A stretch of DNA of 64,000 nt from Crassaminicella profunda (GCF_019884785.1 NZ_CP082326.1:3217355-3281354); one strand, 5' to 3'; numbered from the stretch's first letter, positions 8,430 through 16,962 are shown. Translations and numbers: made by a program. Notes: generated by a model not told the origin, from the sequence alone.

Positions 8430-9513
8430 TTTTGTATTTTTCCCTCCTGTTTCTTAATAGGTCAATATACGCCTCAAGTCTTGTAACATATCCCGCTTCT
8501 CCTGTCATCTCATCAATAATGAGTGTCATAATAGGAATATGATATTCGTTTTGTACTTGAGGAAGCAAACTCATAGCAACAATCTCAGGCATACAAGTAA
8601 AAGGCATTACTTGTATCACCCCATCATATCCGTCCTTTGCATAAAGAATCGTATTTCCTATAGTTTCTCTTCCATGACCTCCTACCATAGTCTTTACATA
8701 TGGTTTTGCAGCATTTCTTATATCCTTTTCTCTTGTACTTCCTATGCTATTGTAAAATAGGTGCTCTAATACCCATCCAGAAGTAGTATGAGACTTATGT
8801 ACTTCTACACCCAGTTCGTTTAATTTCTTTCCAATATCTATATTTGCAAAGTTTTCTATAATTGTGTAAATCTCTCCAACAATTCCAACTTTTAGAATAT
8901 CTCTATTTTTCTCAATTGGAATTTCTTCTATACACTTTTGAGCCTGATTGATAAGTTTTATCATTGCTTGAGAGCCTTCACTATTTTCAAGATTCTTTAT
9001 AAGGCTCTTATAAACCTTATCCATCTCTCCTTTATTTTTTTCATAAGGTCTTAACTTTAATACTGTCTCTTCAAACTTATCAATCCTTTTAAGTACACCA
9101 ATACCACCCTTTAACCCCTTAGCTATTTTCATCATATTTTTTGTATTGGCAATTTTACTAATCCGGTTATAAAGTTCTTTTATGTTTCCATCAGGTGCTT
9201 CTAATACGACAAATTCAACATTATGACCTAGATCCTTTAATATTTCCTTTTCTACTTCTGCAAAATAACCAAATCTGCAAGGACCACAGCTTCCTGTCAC
9301 AACAATGGTGTCTGCACCTTTTTCTATACTTTCTATATAGTTTCCTAGATTGATTTTCATAGGAAGACAAATAAGCTCTGGTGAATATTTTGTCCCAATT
9401 TCTAAAGTTTTTTTGCTATTCTTAGGAGGTAAAACCGTCTCTACCCCCAAATCATCAAACATAGCTTTAGCGGGTAGATACATATTGCCCATGTGTGGAA
9501 ATGTAATTTTCAT
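8404..9513 (-). CDS. Acyl-CoA dehydratase activase-related protein (HgdB-like fold)
   Basis: 369 residues. Conserved cysteines lie in YSPELICLPMKI, VTGSCGPCRFGY and VMPFTCMPEIV, and the C-terminal LIIDEMTGEAGYVTRLEA motif is typical of the cluster-binding, DUF2229-related part of large activase fusions. The start follows TGGAGGGAAAAAA. It overlaps both neighbours, so three proteins are made together. The set looks like a single large activase protein split into three polypeptides. The electron acceptor substrate is unknown. Confidence 0.82.
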   Translation of the reverse strand: MKITFPHMGNMYLPAKAMFDDLGVETVLPPKNSKKTLEIGTKYSPELICLPMKINLGNYIESIEKGADTIVVTGSCGPCRFGYFAEVEKEILKDLGHNVEFVVLEAPDGNIKELYNRISKIANTKNMMKIAKGLKGGIGVLKRIDKFEETVLKLRPYEKNKGEMDKVYKSLIKNLENSEGSQAMIKLINQAQKCIEEIPIEKNRDILKVGIVGEIYTIIENFANIDIGKKLNELGVEVHKSHTTSGWVLEHLFYNSIGSTREKDIRNAAKPYVKTMVGGHGRETIGNTILYAKDGYDGVIQVMPFTCMPEIVAMSLLPQVQNEYHIPIMTLIIDEMTGEAGYVTRLEAYIDLLRNRREKYKNEKMLSWR

Positions 9514-10477
9514 TTTTTTCCCTCCATTTAATCATATCTACAAAAGCTTCTATTCTTGTATCTATTCCAGCTTCTCCTGTATGCTCATCTAAGGTGAGTA
9601 GGATAAATGGTTTGTTAGAATTTCTTCTTGTTCTTCTTTCAATAATATCTGCAATAACAGAATCTATCCCACATCCAAAGCTTGATAGATAAATAATCCC
9701 TTGTATATCTTCTTGTTCCATAGCATAAAGAGCAGCTCCTAATACTTTTCTTCCGAAGCTCCAAAACATTTTCTTATCCATGGTAGCTGCTTTTTCATTA
9801 ATAATCTTCGTATCAAAAGTATCCTGCGTCATCACATGAAGATTATTTTTCCTTAATTTTTCTATGATATTCATACTCAAATAATCATCATAAATATTAT
9901 AAGGATGTCCTAAAAGAAGAATCTTTTGTTTATACTTATATGGATTGATATATTGAAAAATCTTATTCCCGTCAATATCTATAGGGAGTATCCCATTCTT
10001 CATATGCTCCGTATAAGCTTTATGCTGTTTTAGTGATTCTTCAAAAGCAAAATTTATTTTTTCTTTATCCTTTGTTATATGTTTCCCTATTTCATATACA
10101 GTTTTTAATAATTTTTTCTTTGATTTGTGAAAATCAATAGTCGTATCTATCATTGGCGGTAAATCTTTAATTGAACTTTTTATCATTTCTGGAAGTCCAC
10201 AAAATTTAGGACAAATATATTCATTTTTGTAAATACTCATGATTTTAGGCACAAATATAAAATCCACTTGATCTTTTAAATCCACAACATGACCATGGTA
10301 TACCTTTACAGGAAGACATGCATCATCTACTGTACACTTCACACCGCTATCTACAATCTGTTTATTCGTTTTTTTAGATACAACAACCTCTGCTCCTAGC
10401 ATTTCAAAAAATTTTGTCCAAAGAGGATAATAATAGTAATAGAACAATCCCCTAGGTATGCCAATTCTCATACGCAT
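9467..10477 (-). CDS. Acyl-CoA dehydratase activase-related protein, first gene of the set
   Basis: 336 residues, homologous in layout to the next gene: IGIPRGLFYYYYYPLW at the start, CTVDDACLPVKVYHGH (about 46-60) with paired cysteines, YLSSFGCGIDS (about 265), and the terminal LLTLDEHTGEAGIDTRIEAF. Two close ATGs (10477 and 10471) are possible; the ribosome site AAAGGA suits either. It overlaps the next gene by 47 bases. The three genes are probably one complex. No catabolic dehydratase lies next to them, so a role in low-potential reduction is inference. Confidence 0.8.
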   Translation of the reverse strand: MRMRIGIPRGLFYYYYYPLWTKFFEMLGAEVVVSKKTNKQIVDSGVKCTVDDACLPVKVYHGHVVDLKDQVDFIFVPKIMSIYKNEYICPKFCGLPEMIKSSIKDLPPMIDTTIDFHKSKKKLLKTVYEIGKHITKDKEKINFAFEESLKQHKAYTEHMKNGILPIDIDGNKIFQYINPYKYKQKILLLGHPYNIYDDYLSMNIIEKLRKNNLHVMTQDTFDTKIINEKAATMDKKMFWSFGRKVLGAALYAMEQEDIQGIIYLSSFGCGIDSVIADIIERRTRRNSNKPFILLTLDEHTGEAGIDTRIEAFVDMIKWREKNENYISTHGQYVSTR

Positions 10478-10636
10478 CCTATCCTTTCTATTCGCTACTG
10501 CTTCGTCTCCTATATAATTGTTAGCAATTTGGATAGATTTTAAACAAAATTTTATTTTTTACTCACAAATACAAAAGTGTACATCTTATAGATCAATGGA
10601 TATACTGTATCGTTTTGATTTTTTTATCATAAAAAA

Positions 10637-10665
10637 ATGTGCTGCGATTTTTCATCGCAACACAT
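10637..10665 (-). terminator. Terminator after the glutaredoxin-like gene
   Basis: Near-perfect 12-base stem (10637-10648 and 10654-10665) with an A run at 10631-10637 that becomes a U tract on the minus strand. Confidence 0.75.
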
Positions 10666-10668
10666 TCT

Positions 10669-10899
10669 TTATTTTAATAATTCATCAATTTTGTCTTTGT
10701 CAAATCCTTGTATCGTTTCATCTTCTACCATAATCACTGGCACACCCATAAATCCTTTTTTAATTAATTCCTTTCGAGCTGCCATATCTGTAGAAACATT
10801 TTTTTCTGTATATTCAACGCCTATTGATTGAAGATAATCCTTTGCATCCTTACAATACACACATGTATTACTTGAATATACTACTACATTTTTATTCAT
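10669..10899 (-). CDS. Glutaredoxin/NrdH-like redox protein
   Basis: 76 residues with the thioredoxin-fold active site CVYC at about 12-15 and GVPVIM (cis-proline) at about 53, plus the C-terminal GFDKDKI helix. It is likely a dithiol oxidoreductase. The ATG at 10899 follows AAGGAGGAATTTTAT. It is followed by its own terminator and lies between the activase set and the selenoprotein operon, both on the same strand. Confidence 0.88.
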   Translation of the reverse strand: MNKNVVVYSSNTCVYCKDAKDYLQSIGVEYTEKNVSTDMAARKELIKKGFMGVPVIMVEDETIQGFDKDKIDELLK

Positions 10900-10970
10900 A
10901 TAAAATTCCTCCTTCATTATTTAACATTTAATCATTCTATACCCACTATACTACTCCTTTATTCATAAAA

Positions 10971-11480
10971 TCAAGCTACTTTCTGAACTTTTTTTGATGC
11001 CTTTTTGTCTTGTGCTTCCTTAATAAGGGCCGTTCCGTGACCCATTGGGCAAACTTGACACCAACTACGCGGCTTGAAAATAACCCCCATTACAATCCCT
11101 AATATAAAGGACACCATCATCAATCGAAAAACAGCAAAGGCTATAGCATTTACAATATTCGGTTGAGAAAAAGCATGATATAAGGATATGCTAAACATAA
11201 TCATCATCATTGTCAATAATATATTTTTCGCTTTCCTTCCTCTAAAAGCTTTTGGTAACTGATTACTCAAACTTATAGATTGCAAGAATTTACCTAGTAT
11301 AGATCCCCTTGGACAATATTTAGAACAATGAATCTTTCCTTCTCCTCGTAATGCATGATAAATAGGAGCACCTATACAAACAAATCCTAATAGTCCAAAA
11401 CGTATATCAATGATTGATAGTGTAATAAATAGTACCATTAAAATCCATGACCATGATTGATGTGATTTTTTTACAGCCAT
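10971..11480 (-). CDS. Membrane 4Fe-4S protein (NapH/CcoG-like)
   Basis: About 169 residues with roughly four membrane segments and two Cys clusters: CSKYCPRGSILG at about 53 and WCQVCPMGHG at about 139. These resemble polyferredoxin-like NapH proteins but each cluster has only two closely spaced cysteines. The ATG at 11480 follows AAAGGAGAAAAAA. It starts 13 bases after the stop of the HesB-like selenoprotein, so the two form an operon. A role in electron transfer across the membrane is inferred. Confidence 0.72.
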   Translation of the reverse strand: MAVKKSHQSWSWILMVLFITLSIIDIRFGLLGFVCIGAPIYHALRGEGKIHCSKYCPRGSILGKFLQSISLSNQLPKAFRGRKAKNILLTMMMIMFSISLYHAFSQPNIVNAIAFAVFRLMMVSFILGIVMGVIFKPRSWCQVCPMGHGTALIKEAQDKKASKKVQKVA

Positions 11481-11493
11481 TTTTTTCTCCTTT

Positions 11494-11799
11494 CTAACAA
11501 CCTGAACCTCCCGATCCTGCAGTAATTTTGAAACCTTTAGAGAACCATCCATCGGAATAATCTATTTTAAAATTTTTAAATTGATCTAATAAATCTTTTT
11601 CCACAATCATCTTTAGTTCATTTGTTTCTTCAAAATAATCTTTTTCATCATCTTTTAACCCTTCCAGGGCTATTCCAAATGTTGGACCACCTCATCCAAA
11701 GCCTTTGATAAATATTCTTAAGAATGTACTTTCTGATTTTTTATCCTTTAATTGCTTTCTAATCATTTCCTGCGCTTTATCTGTAACATTTATATACAT
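11494..11799 (-). CDS. HesB-like selenoprotein (in-frame UGA read as selenocysteine)
   Basis: Reading the minus strand from the ATG at 11799 (behind AAAAAGGAGGTATTTAT) gives one open frame of 101 codons except for a TGA at 11694-11692. With Sec there, the protein reads GFGUGGPTFG at residues 33-42 and ends GSGGSGC. That is the A-type carrier/HesB-like fold, where relatives have Cys at this position. HesB-like selenoproteins are a known clostridial group. A stem-loop suited to be a bacterial SECIS follows the UGA. A gene caller that stops at TGA splits this gene. The role is unknown; iron-sulfur or persulfide chemistry is inferred. Confidence 0.88.
11657..11694 (-). promoter_or_regulatory. Candidate bacterial SECIS element
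   Basis: Starting at the UGA (11694-11692), the mRNA contains AGCCCU-GGA-AGGGUU (11671-11657), a six-pair stem with a G at the head of the apical loop about 20 bases after the UGA, as expected for SelB binding. A smaller UCCA/UGGA stem lies between. Confidence 0.55.
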
Positions 11800-11822
11800 A
11801 TAAATACCTCCTTTTTCGTCTA

Positions 11823-11840
11823 ACCCCCTCCCTAGGGGGT
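11823..11840. promoter_or_regulatory. CsoR/CstR-like operator palindrome
   Basis: ACCCCCT-CCCT-AGGGGGT, perfect 7-base arms. The G/C-rich palindrome stands out in AT-rich DNA and matches the pattern bound by CsoR-family repressors (copper or persulfide sensing). It lies at the expected start region of the promoter for the selenoprotein operon. Confidence 0.6.
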
Positions 11841-11848
11841 ATGATTAT

Positions 11849-11877
11849 ATTTTAGTATATTTTTCTTATACTGTCAA
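11849..11877 (-). promoter_or_regulatory. Promoter of the HesB-like selenoprotein operon
   Basis: On the minus strand TTGACA (11877-11872), a 17-base spacer and TAAAAT (11854-11849). The -35 is perfect and the -10 has five of six consensus bases. The CsoR-like palindrome follows directly. Confidence 0.7.
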
Positions 11878-11942
11878 TATAAATTCTAAAAAAAATTTAC
11901 AAACACAAAACTATATAAATAGTATTCCCCAAAACCCTAAAA

Positions 11943-11970
11943 GAAAAAAGTTCCTGCATAGCAGAAACTT
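11943..11970 (-). terminator. Terminator
   Basis: Stem GTTCCTGC/GCAGAAAC (11950-11957 and 11961-11968, one mismatch) with an A run at 11944-11949. It immediately follows the stop at 11971. A near copy ends the L,D-transpeptidase gene at 51637-51672. Confidence 0.7.
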
Positions 11971-12534
11971 TTACCTTCTCATGATTTCTATAATAGCTTT
12001 TGCTTTATTTAAGGTTCTCTTCATCTCAGATCCTTTTTTTATCTCTAATATTTCCAATATATCTGTAATATTTTCAAAGGTCTCTATTATGTTTTTTCCT
12101 GTATTCTCCTGCAACTGACTCACTCGATCATTGACTGCAAGTGCCTGATCTATTTTTTGTCTTCCACTGCCATGTACATGCGGTCTAATCACTTCTAATA
12201 ATTCAATGGGTCTATTTTGCGTATAAGTACTGTCCGCTCTATATTCATCCTTCGTATACTCATCTAATGCATACAAAATATCTAAAACATTTTCTGCTTT
12301 TCCTACTACATCTTTTAATTGATCTCCCCAATAAGCTTTTGTAGTCTTTTTCTCTTGTCTATTAATCAATGCATATAATAGAATAGGAAGGATTTTGTCA
12401 TTGCTAAACAGATTAGAAATCATCTCTGTCAAACTTTTATTAGATTTTTTATTTAATTCCTCCAAATCTTTTGCATCTAACACCTCCGCCTCCGATTCTT
12501 TCAAACTTAATTCTTCCCTATTAAGCTCTTCCAC
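11971..12534 (-). CDS. Conserved hypothetical protein, helical
   Basis: 187 residues, hydrophilic, rich in Glu and Lys at the N-terminus, with no signal peptide or membrane segment. The second half (VVGKAENVLDILYALDEYTK and later heptad-like stretches) is probably helical. The GTG at 12534 follows GGGAGGGGGTAAA; a TTG at 12552 would put that site inside the gene. I do not recognise a family. Gene order gives no clear hint. Confidence 0.6.
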   Translation of the reverse strand: MEELNREELSLKESEAEVLDAKDLEELNKKSNKSLTEMISNLFSNDKILPILLYALINRQEKKTTKAYWGDQLKDVVGKAENVLDILYALDEYTKDEYRADSTYTQNRPIELLEVIRPHVHGSGRQKIDQALAVNDRVSQLQENTGKNIIETFENITDILEILEIKKGSEMKRTLNKAKAIIEIMRR

Positions 12535-12867
12535 TTTACCCCCTCCCTTCAAAAGGCTAGTACATACGGTTTTATGATTTCATTACATATTATGCTGCTC
12601 AATGCATTATGGTGTAAGATTATAATATATTTTTTTATAATCCATATGAAAAATTTCAAAAATTTTCCTTCAAAAACTTATCTATTAGCACTTTTAACTA
12701 GATGTTTTTTCATAGTAGAAATGATCTACCTTATGGCATATAATACATAAAGAAGCTTCTACACAAAAATAGAATACTTATTTATCAAGACTGAACCTGA
12801 AAATTTCAAAATAGAAAAAGGAATATCTATCACATACGTAAAATTAATAGAGGAAGGTCGTGAATAT
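12535..12867. other. Intergenic between divergent genes
   Basis: About 330 AT-rich bases holding the promoters of the helical hypothetical gene and the patatin-like gene. No frame with a ribosome site, no stable hairpin and no known RNA element was seen. Confidence 0.5.
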
Positions 12868-13671
12868 ATGGGTTTTATCAAAAAACTTCGCAACTTTAAA
12901 AAGAAATCTTCTCCATCTATAGGTTTATCCCTAGGAGGGGGGGCTGTGTGGGGAATTGCTCATATAGGTGTCCTTAAAGCTTTAGAAGAAAATAATATTC
13001 CCATTCATTATATAAGCGGTACAAGTATTGGTTCTTTAATAGGTGGATTGTATGCTTTAGGCACATCCACTAAAAAGCTTTCAAGTCTTGCAACTAGTAC
13101 CCATTGGAATCATTTATGTCGCATTTCTTTACCTTTAGGAGGCTTATTCTCTAATGAACCTATGGAAAAATTCTTATATAACCTTATTGGAGAAAAAACA
13201 TTTTCAGATGTAAAAATCCCTTTTTCAGCCATTACTACTGACTTAATCACTGGAGAAGAAGTAGTCATCCATTCTGGAAAAATCTCTACTGCTATTCGTG
13301 CATCCACTGCTATTCCTGGTATATTTCACCCTGTTTTATTGAACAACCGTACATTAGTAGATGGAGGAGTTGTCAACAACGTTCCTATTCATGTCTTAAG
13401 GGAAATGGGTGCAGATGTAATCATTGGTGTAAACTTATCTCCTGATTTTAACCATTGGCGTCCCAAAAACAGTTTTGAGATCATTCTAAAATCCTTCTTA
13501 ATTATGCAAAATAAAGTTGCTCGTAGCGAGCTTGAAAAAGCAGATATTATTATTGATATGAATATGAAAGATTTTAATCCAATGGATTTTCGAAAAGCAA
13601 AGGATTTATTAAAGAAAGGTTATAAAGAAGGCCTTTCAAAAATAGAAGAGATTCAACATACTCTTAAATGA
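12868..13671 (+). CDS. Patatin-like phospholipase (RssA/YchK type)
   Basis: 267 residues. The oxyanion hole GGGAVWGIAHIGVL (about 25), nucleophile elbow GTSIGS (Ser at about 53) and the aspartate motif DGGVVNNVP (about 171) give the Ser-Asp dyad of bacterial patatins. It should hydrolyse acyl lipids; the substrate is unknown. The start follows AGGAAGGTCGTGAAT. It is a single gene ending in a terminator shared with the convergent B12-binding gene. Confidence 0.92.
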   Translation: MGFIKKLRNFKKKSSPSIGLSLGGGAVWGIAHIGVLKALEENNIPIHYISGTSIGSLIGGLYALGTSTKKLSSLATSTHWNHLCRISLPLGGLFSNEPMEKFLYNLIGEKTFSDVKIPFSAITTDLITGEEVVIHSGKISTAIRASTAIPGIFHPVLLNNRTLVDGGVVNNVPIHVLREMGADVIIGVNLSPDFNHWRPKNSFEIILKSFLIMQNKVARSELEKADIIIDMNMKDFNPMDFRKAKDLLKKGYKEGLSKIEEIQHTLK

Positions 13672-13673
13672 AA

Positions 13674-13697
13674 AAAGGTAGTCAATAGACTACCTTT
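13674..13697. terminator. Bidirectional terminator
   Basis: AAAGGTAGTC/GACTACCTTT, perfect 10-base arms around AATA. It overlaps the last codon of the convergent gene. Confidence 0.75.
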
Positions 13698-15348
13698 ATG
13701 CAGAAAAGCTTTTATCCATTTCATCATTCAAAAGCTCAGTAACTCTCTCTTTTTCAGATACAACTCTTCCTAAGATTTTAGAATAAGGCATACATTTCCC
13801 ATCTACTATTCTAGTCTCTAAAGTTCCCTTAGCACTCTTATTTCCTCTCAAATGAGGCGCATCAATAATTCCTCTTTTGATGATAGCTGTAAGGACTTTT
13901 GGATCACTAAAGGGATCTTTGCTTTCAGGATATAATGATTTTATTGTATTTAATAAAATCCTTACTTCCTCTATCAACTCATTTTTTCTATTCTCTACAA
14001 CTTGCTCCTTCGTCATATCTACCATTCCATGGAGTGTAGACCTTATTACTCCCCTTACAATTTTACAGCTTTCAATTACATCTTCAGATTTTGCTGCATG
14101 ATCTGCTTCACTAAATCCTACTACATGTACAATATGAGGTTTTATACTCATAGCAAGATAAGTAGATGAAGCTAGTTGTCCCTTTGCCACATCTAAATCT
14201 GCACTTAAACTGGCAAGACCTGCCCTTACTTGTCGATAGACTTTGAAATTTTCATCTTCTAAAGATTCAATCAACTCTATTTTTGCAAGCATTTTCGCAA
14301 GATCCATACTCGGATGCATTGAAGGGGGCACATTAAACATATATTGAGCAATATAATTTTTCACACCCATTTTTTTTGCATTATAAGCTGCTAAATATGC
14401 CATAACTACACCAATGGTATCATGAGCATCTCTTAAACTCCAGTGATGAGCTTCATTTACTTCTATAGGAATATTTCTATCAGCATGCCATTTCATTAAT
14501 TGCTGACTCTCTGTGATAGAATCTAAAACTTCTCTTTTTCCTCTTCCATCTAGTACATTGTACCAGCATAAAGGTACAGCACACCATGCATTATTAATAG
14601 TATTTTTTAGCATTTGTGCAAAAGGAAAGACTTCTGCCGTTCCACTATAACACCTCAATAAAGGATAATTTCCTCTTCTAGAAGCTTCATATAGTTTTTC
14701 AAAATCTTCTACCTTTCTTAAAGGTACCCCTCCAGCCCCATCTAAATCATGATTCATTTTCTCTGGCGTGAAAAAGTTTTCCTGCGCATTCTGATCCGGT
14801 CCTATAGATATTACATCTAAAACCTTTGCATTTGCAATCTTTTTAATTCCTTCATACGTATCTTCAAATGAAGGTAATCCAAAATGATGTCTTATCACTG
14901 GATAGGGGTATTTCCCTTCTATTCTTTCAATAATGTTTTGAGGTGCATTTCCTACAGTTTCTTTTAAATTTCTTCCCCTTAAATAATTGATTACCTCATC
15001 TAAATCCTCTGTCCCATCAAATATTTTACAAAAGAAATCATATTCCTTTGCAATTTCTGCTACAGGTTTTGTTCCACCAAAAATCCACTCTATATCTTTT
15101 AAATTTTTTTCATATATATAATTTTTAAGCTTATTAAGTAAAGGTCTTACAGCATCAGGAGTTAATCGATATCCTACACTCACTACATGGGGTTTGATCT
15201 CTATGATAGTGTTTATTAATTTTTCTATTTTAACAGCTGCACCTAAGAATTCAGTAGTATTTCCTTCGTCCTCTGCAAGTCTTAAGAAATTTACAACACC
15301 ACCTACATGTACACAATTTCCAATTGCTGCTCCTAAAAATTTTTTCAT
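13696..15348 (-). CDS. B12-binding enzyme of unknown reaction
   Basis: 550 residues. Residues 1-105 read as a cobalamin-binding Rossmann domain: CVHVGG at 12-17 keeps the His and Gly of DxHxxG but has Cys for Asp, SVGYRLTP follows at about 58, and IFGGTKP at about 90. The remaining 440 residues may form a barrel-like catalytic part, with RCYSGTAEVFPFAQ, AVPLCWYNVLDGRGKRE, EAHHWSLRDAHDTIGV and QYMFNVPPSMHPSMDLA as its strongest motifs. This layout recalls B12-dependent mutases (glutamate mutase E-type) but I cannot assign it. The stop and start overlap as TAATG with the upstream opine-dehydrogenase-like gene, so both should act together. Confidence 0.72.
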   Translation of the reverse strand: MKKFLGAAIGNCVHVGGVVNFLRLAEDEGNTTEFLGAAVKIEKLINTIIEIKPHVVSVGYRLTPDAVRPLLNKLKNYIYEKNLKDIEWIFGGTKPVAEIAKEYDFFCKIFDGTEDLDEVINYLRGRNLKETVGNAPQNIIERIEGKYPYPVIRHHFGLPSFEDTYEGIKKIANAKVLDVISIGPDQNAQENFFTPEKMNHDLDGAGGVPLRKVEDFEKLYEASRRGNYPLLRCYSGTAEVFPFAQMLKNTINNAWCAVPLCWYNVLDGRGKREVLDSITESQQLMKWHADRNIPIEVNEAHHWSLRDAHDTIGVVMAYLAAYNAKKMGVKNYIAQYMFNVPPSMHPSMDLAKMLAKIELIESLEDENFKVYRQVRAGLASLSADLDVAKGQLASSTYLAMSIKPHIVHVVGFSEADHAAKSEDVIESCKIVRGVIRSTLHGMVDMTKEQVVENRKNELIEEVRILLNTIKSLYPESKDPFSDPKVLTAIIKRGIIDAPHLRGNKSAKGTLETRIVDGKCMPYSKILGRVVSEKERVTELLNDEMDKSFSA

Positions 15349-16478
15349 TATGCTACCACTCCTCTTGAATCTGATACTTGGTCATTCATTACAAATGCCT
15401 TTATTTCTTCTATGGATAAGCCTTCTAGTCCCATATCTATTACCTTTCTACCATTTTTATAATAATCTGTATGATGAAGAATAGATGCCAAATGAATCAT
15501 AGCTTGAATAGTTGGGGTTTGTATATTTAAATGATTAGCCATATCCCAAATAGGTACTAGACTTTGAGGTACATCTTCATGAATATATCTAGTATTTAGG
15601 TCCATAGGGGCCTTAATTCCTAAGTATCCTTTTGCATTCTTTAAAGCTTCACACAAGGTATTCCCGTAAGCATTATAAGTGTATCCTAACCATTCTGTTA
15701 ATGACATAACCTTAACCCCTAAAACTCTTGCCACCTGCATTCTTTCATGGTCTACCTGCTCAATAATTTTAGCAACAGCAGGAGTAATGCCATCTATATA
15801 ATATCTAAAATTACCCTTTGTATTTTCAATCCTTCCACAATTTAAAATTGTTGGAATAGGATGAAGGAGAGCACCTACATTATTAAAGCTTGTTTCTAAT
15901 ACACTTAAAGCAGGTGTAAATTCTGGAAACACTTCATGAACGGTATGAATAAATTGATTATTTCTTACAGCAGGAAGAGTAGCAACTTTTACTTCTTCCT
16001 TTTTGCTAAATATTTTTACCTTTCCTGGTTCTTGCGCCCTACATGCAAAGAGAAGGGTTTGTGCTTCCACAATACAAACTTTCTTCAATGGATTGTGCCT
16101 TCCTATAATACTTTTAAATTCTAAGGCTCCTCCTGTTCTTCCAGGATTTAATACAATATACTGCTCTTGGGTTACAAAGGGAGCCATATGATTTGCAATA
16201 AATTTATGTGCACTAGCAGGCAACACAACCATAATCACATCTACATTTTTTATCGCTTTTTCAATACTATTGGTAACTAAATTTAGTCTTCCTCGTCCAA
16301 CAACAGCTCCTACAAGATCAATATACCCCTTTTGCTTAATTTCCTTAATCTTTTCAATGGTACGATTATATAGATTTACTTTATACCCCTTATAAGCTAA
16401 ATATCCAGCAATTCCTTGCCCTCCATGTCCTGCACCAATAACAGCAAATTTAAGTTTTCTAAATAGCTTTTCTTTCAC
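15348..16478 (-). CDS. Opine/octopine dehydrogenase-family NAD(P) enzyme
   Basis: 376 residues. The N-terminal Rossmann site VIGAGHGGQGIAGYLAYKG (about 13-31) and the later segments NPGRTGGALEF, EVFPEF, NVGALLHPIP and NTLCEALKNAKGY fit the NAD/NADP octopine/nopaline dehydrogenase family, which makes or splits secondary amines between an amino acid and a 2-oxo acid. The start is GTG at 16478 behind AGGAGGCGGTTGC. It is the first gene of a two-gene operon with the B12-binding enzyme. The substrate is unknown; an N-linked amino acid conjugate processed by a radical rearrangement is one idea. Confidence 0.82.
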   Translation of the reverse strand: MKEKLFRKLKFAVIGAGHGGQGIAGYLAYKGYKVNLYNRTIEKIKEIKQKGYIDLVGAVVGRGRLNLVTNSIEKAIKNVDVIMVVLPASAHKFIANHMAPFVTQEQYIVLNPGRTGGALEFKSIIGRHNPLKKVCIVEAQTLLFACRAQEPGKVKIFSKKEEVKVATLPAVRNNQFIHTVHEVFPEFTPALSVLETSFNNVGALLHPIPTILNCGRIENTKGNFRYYIDGITPAVAKIIEQVDHERMQVARVLGVKVMSLTEWLGYTYNAYGNTLCEALKNAKGYLGIKAPMDLNTRYIHEDVPQSLVPIWDMANHLNIQTPTIQAMIHLASILHHTDYYKNGRKVIDMGLEGLSIEEIKAFVMNDQVSDSRGVVA

Positions 16479-16938
16479 GCAACCGCCTCCTATTTATTTT
16501 ATAGTTTCTATGTGTATATATAATATTTTGTAATATTATGTTTTATTTAGCAAAATTTTACAATATTGGAATTGAAAAAATTAACACTTCCAAACATGCA
16601 TTTGAAGAATTATGCACGCTAAAAAATGATTTCATCACCAACCACTTATTTAATTCTACGGTATTTCCTATAAGATAAATTTAAAAATATAAGTAAATAA
16701 TCGAGTAAATCATAAGAAAAAATAATAATAAAGAAAAGAAATATCTTGATTAGACAAAAATTTGAAGGAAAGTTTTCTTAAACTTTTGTTCCTTCTGTTA
16801 TTTAAGAAATATAAGTCGAACAGAACTATTTCATCGCACAACTTTAGCAAGACTATTTTATCATATTCTGAATATTTTGTAAAGTTTTAATTAGAGGATT
16901 GCAGCTCTAATACACTTTACTACTATCCATATACTAAA
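16479..16938. other. Intergenic leader region, no gene seen
   Basis: About 460 AT-rich bases upstream of the opine dehydrogenase-like gene. I looked for a cobalamin riboswitch because of the B12 gene and saw none of its conserved boxes. No convincing frame was seen. Confidence 0.45.
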
Positions 16939-16962
16939 ATAACCAGCAAAATGCTGGTTATT
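16939..16962 (-). terminator. Terminator of the FAD-dependent dehydrogenase gene
   Basis: ATAACCAGCA/TGCTGGTTAT, 10-base arms around a 4-base loop, overlapping the stop codon. Confidence 0.65.

Noticed and set aside
13020-13400. Frames antisense to the patatin-like gene
   Set aside because: They have no ribosome site or domain and are explained by the coding strand.
16479-16938. Cobalamin riboswitch in front of the B12 enzyme operon
   Set aside because: The conserved B12-box and other expected elements are not visible in the leader.
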